A stretch of DNA of 64,000 nt, from assembly GCF_003058055.1 (NCBI RefSeq), contig NZ_QBTZ01000001.1, positions 1,304,501-1,368,500 on the forward strand. Reading direction: 5' to 3'. The DNA comes from Acidovorax sp. 107. Its GTDB lineage: Bacteria > Pseudomonadota > Gammaproteobacteria > Burkholderiales > Burkholderiaceae_C. Of this stretch, positions 62,111-64,000 are shown piece after piece. The notes under the pieces are model-generated. The model searched no databases. It was not told where the DNA came from and was given only the letters and a program-made list of their open reading frames with translations. Made by a program: the position numbers and the translations under genes. Numbering within the stretch: the stretch's first letter is position 1; the number at the start of each line of letters is the position of its first letter.

Positions 62111-63535
62111 TCAGGCCGTCGCCTCCTGGCGGGTGGTGCGTCCTTCAACCCACGGCGTTCCTTGGGCCTCTCCCAGGTCCCAGAACAACCCGGCCATCAC
62201 CGCCAGCCCTTCGCGTGCCACGGGTGCCAGCAAATGCTCGTTGGGCGCATGCTGGGCGCAAGCGGGGTACGAGTGGGGCACCCACAGCGTGGGCAGGCCC
62301 AGCTGGTCGGCAAAGATGTCGTTGGGCAGCGAGCCTGCCAGGTTGGGCAGCAGCGTGGCGGGCTGGCCGGCGCTGGCCTGCAGCGAGGCCATCGTCCAGT
62401 CCACCCAAGGGTTGTGCAGATCGAGCCGCGTGGCGCCGCAGTGCATGCCCATGGTGATTTCGACCTGGTTGAAGCCATGCGCGTCCAGGTGCTCGCGCAG
62501 CGTGGCCTGCACGTTCTGCCAATCGGTGCCCACCACAAAGCGCAGCTGGCAATGCGCCACGGCCTGCGCAGGGATGGCATTGATGGGCCGCTGTGCGTTG
62601 CCCGCGCCCAGCGCCAGCACTTCCAGCGTGTTCCAGCCCACCAGCTGCTCGGCGGGGGTGAGGCCGGGCTCGCCCCAGTCGGGTGTGAGCGCGGGGTCAT
62701 CGGCGCCGGTGCCAATCACCACGTCCTGGAGGGCCGTGCGCAGCTTGTCGGGCACCGCAGGCGGCAGCAGGCCTTTGACCAGGATGCGGCCCTTCGCGTC
62801 CACCAGCGTGGCCAGTGCGTGCGTGAGCACCATGGCCGGGTTGGCCAGCACGCCGCCCCAGTTGCCCGAGTGATACGCCTTGTCGCGGCTGCGCACGGCG
62901 AGCGAGAAATTGATCGCACCGCGCGACCCCAGAAAGAGGGTGGGGTGGCCCGCATTCACACGGGGGCCGTCGCTGGCCACGAACAGATCGGCCTTCAATG
63001 CATCGCGGTGTTGCTCGCAGAAGGCGCCCAGGCCGGGTGAGCCCGCCTCTTCGCCCATCTCCATGAGCAGCGTCACGTTGTAGCCCAGGCGGCCGCTCCG
63101 GGCCTCGATGGCGTGCGCCAGTGCGGCCAGGCTCACGGTGTGCTGGCCTTTGTTGTCGGCCGTGCCCCGGCCGTACCAGCGCTCGCCTTCGATGGTCAGC
63201 TCCCAGGGCGAGAGGCCTTCGCGCCATTGCGCGTCCTGCCCGTTGACCACATCGCCATGGCCATAGGTCAGCACGGTGGGTAGCGCAGGGTCTTCCACGC
63301 GGCGGGCCACCAAAAAGGGGCCGCCTTGTGGCGACGGGTTGTCGAGCACCTCGCACTCAAAACCCAGGGGCGTGAGCCAGGGCACCATTTCGTCGGTGAG
63401 GTAGGCGCGTAGCTCGGGCGGCACCTTGCCGGTGTCGCTTTCTGTGCGCCAGGCCACACGGCGGCGCAGGTCGTTGGCAAAGCGGCCCTCGTCAAAGTAG
63501 CGCTGGACGCTTTGAATGAGCTGTTGGCGGTTCAT
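62111..63535 (-). CDS. M20-family metallopeptidase (dipeptidase/deacylase-like)
   Basis: The 474-residue protein has the zinc motifs LTYGHGDVVNG (His-x-Asp), YGRGTADNKGQHT (bridging Asp), LMEMGEEAGSPG (Glu base) and a late His in PHSYPACAQHAPNEH. The dimerisation domain lies between about 205 and 330. The M20 family includes carboxypeptidases, dipeptidases and amidohydrolases. I chose MNRQQLIQSVQRYF at 63535 as start; an in-frame ATG at 63553 would add six residues. It ends just 25 nt before the Bug-type gene's stop, same strand. Confidence 0.92.
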   Translation of the reverse strand: MNRQQLIQSVQRYFDEGRFANDLRRRVAWRTESDTGKVPPELRAYLTDEMVPWLTPLGFECEVLDNPSPQGGPFLVARRVEDPALPTVLTYGHGDVVNGQDAQWREGLSPWELTIEGERWYGRGTADNKGQHTVSLAALAHAIEARSGRLGYNVTLLMEMGEEAGSPGLGAFCEQHRDALKADLFVASDGPRVNAGHPTLFLGSRGAINFSLAVRSRDKAYHSGNWGGVLANPAMVLTHALATLVDAKGRILVKGLLPPAVPDKLRTALQDVVIGTGADDPALTPDWGEPGLTPAEQLVGWNTLEVLALGAGNAQRPINAIPAQAVAHCQLRFVVGTDWQNVQATLREHLDAHGFNQVEITMGMHCGATRLDLHNPWVDWTMASLQASAGQPATLLPNLAGSLPNDIFADQLGLPTLWVPHSYPACAQHAPNEHLLAPVAREGLAVMAGLFWDLGEAQGTPWVEGRTTRQEATA

Positions 63536-63560
63536 CGTGCAGGTCCTGTTCATGTGTTCT

Positions 63561-64000
63561 TCAATCCACCACGATCTTGGCGCGGTGGGCCAGCGCGCGG
63601 TAGCGGCCGATCTCGTCATCGATCATGGCGCGCGTGGCCACGGGGCCCAGGTGCACGGGTTCCATGCCCTGGGTGCGCATCTGTTCCTGCAGTCCACTGT
63701 CGCGGGTGACAGCCTCTACCTCGGTCACCAGCTTGCGGATGACGGACTGTGGTGTCTTGGCGGGGGCGGCGATGGCGTACCACGCATCGAACACAGCGTC
63801 GGGCAGCTTGAGTTCCTCCACGGTGGGCACCCCCGGCAGCATGCTGGAGCGCGACTTGCCTGCAATGGCCAGGGCGCGCAGTTTGCCGGCCTTCACCTGC
63901 GGCGCCGCAGCGGCCACGGTGTCGATGCCCAACTGAATTTCGCCGCCCATGAGGGCGATCAGCGACTGGCTGCTGCCCCGGTAAGGCACGTCTTGCAGCT
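63561..64000 (-). CDS. Bug/TctC-type tripartite tricarboxylate transporter binding protein, C-terminal part
   Basis: The 145-residue C-terminal part runs off the window. It has the Bug signature DVPYRGSSQSLIALMGGEIQ, GKLRALAIAGKSRSSMLPGV, PTVEELKLPDAVFDAWYAIA and APAKTPQSVIRKLVTEVEAV. These periplasmic proteins bind carboxylates or other small molecules for TTT transporters and are very numerous in Comamonadaceae. It is upstream of the M20 peptidase gene on the same strand, so its ligand may be a peptide or N-acyl compound handled by that enzyme. Confidence 0.9.
   Translation of the reverse strand, partial: LQDVPYRGSSQSLIALMGGEIQLGIDTVAAAAPQVKAGKLRALAIAGKSRSSMLPGVPTVEELKLPDAVFDAWYAIAAPAKTPQSVIRKLVTEVEAVTRDSGLQEQMRTQGMEPVHLGPVATRAMIDDEIGRYRALAHRAKIVVD

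Noticed and set aside
1..64000. CRISPR array or complete insertion sequence
   Set aside because: No regularly spaced repeat set and no transposase-like frame with terminal inverted repeats was seen.

Overview
The window looks like a chromosome segment of a high-GC betaproteobacterium of the family Comamonadaceae, most likely Acidovorax or a close relative. The basis is the gene content and protein sequence style (DUF6352 protein, thrS-infC-rpmI-rplT-pheS-pheT-ihfA block, RHH-less PutA with a divergent Lrp-type regulator) and a short intergenic repeat (TGATAGCT...AGCGC...TAGCGC) that I associate with this family. No database was searched.

Region 1 (1 to about 22,480) is the right-hand part of an integrative and conjugative element. 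It opens with the C-terminus of an electron-transfer flavoprotein alpha subunit, a LysR regulator and an EexN-like exclusion lipoprotein. A tightly overlapped operon follows: traG (VirD4-type coupling protein), a ribbon-helix-helix gene, trbB-C-D-E-J-L-F-G-I and a DUF2274 gene. This order is that of the Tn4371 ICE family (a VirB/D4-like type IV secretion system). Relaxase and integrase genes must lie left of the window.

Region 2 (13.7 to 22.3 kb) is cargo between the trb operon and the element's end, visibly lower in GC. It contains (a) a three-gene ABC-three-component (ABC-3C) conflict system: an effector with a QxK-type nuclease-like N-terminus, a small middle component and a DUF3732 SMC/Rad50-like ATPase; and (b) a CoiA-like zinc/nuclease protein, a HEPN protein with an R-x4-H motif and a 589-residue protein that I do not recognise. 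I infer an antiphage defence island; (b) is the best candidate for an undescribed system.

Region 3 (22.5 to 28.8 kb) is chromosome again: a 2H phosphoesterase behind a perfect SOS-box-like palindrome, a DUF6352 protein, putA and its Lrp-type regulator. Region 4 (28.9 to 32.6 kb) holds rlmD, small exported or lipoproteins, a BI-1 family membrane protein and a GlcG/HbpS protein. Region 5 (32.8 to 40.1 kb) is an iron cluster (hemP, tonB-exbB-exbD, bfd, piuC-like hydroxylase, catecholate siderophore receptor) with Fur-box-like sites, interrupted by an FMN alpha-hydroxy-acid oxidase. Region 6 (40.2 to 44.6 kb) has a SWIB protein, RraA, a DMT transporter, a GGCT-like protein and isocitrate lyase.

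Region 7 (44.7 to 52.8 kb) is the translation block thrS-infC-rpmI-rplT-pheS-pheT-ihfA-merR. thrS is preceded by a 13-codon leader peptide containing Thr codons and a strong terminator, suggesting attenuation; infC starts at ATC. Region 8 (52.8 to 64.0 kb) has tRNA-Pro(GGG), tRNA-Thr(CGT), fbp, pepN, a HAD phosphatase, prfB with its programmed +1 frameshift, an alpha/beta hydrolase, an aldo/keto reductase, an M20 peptidase and a truncated Bug-type binding protein. No rRNA, CRISPR array or insertion sequence was seen.
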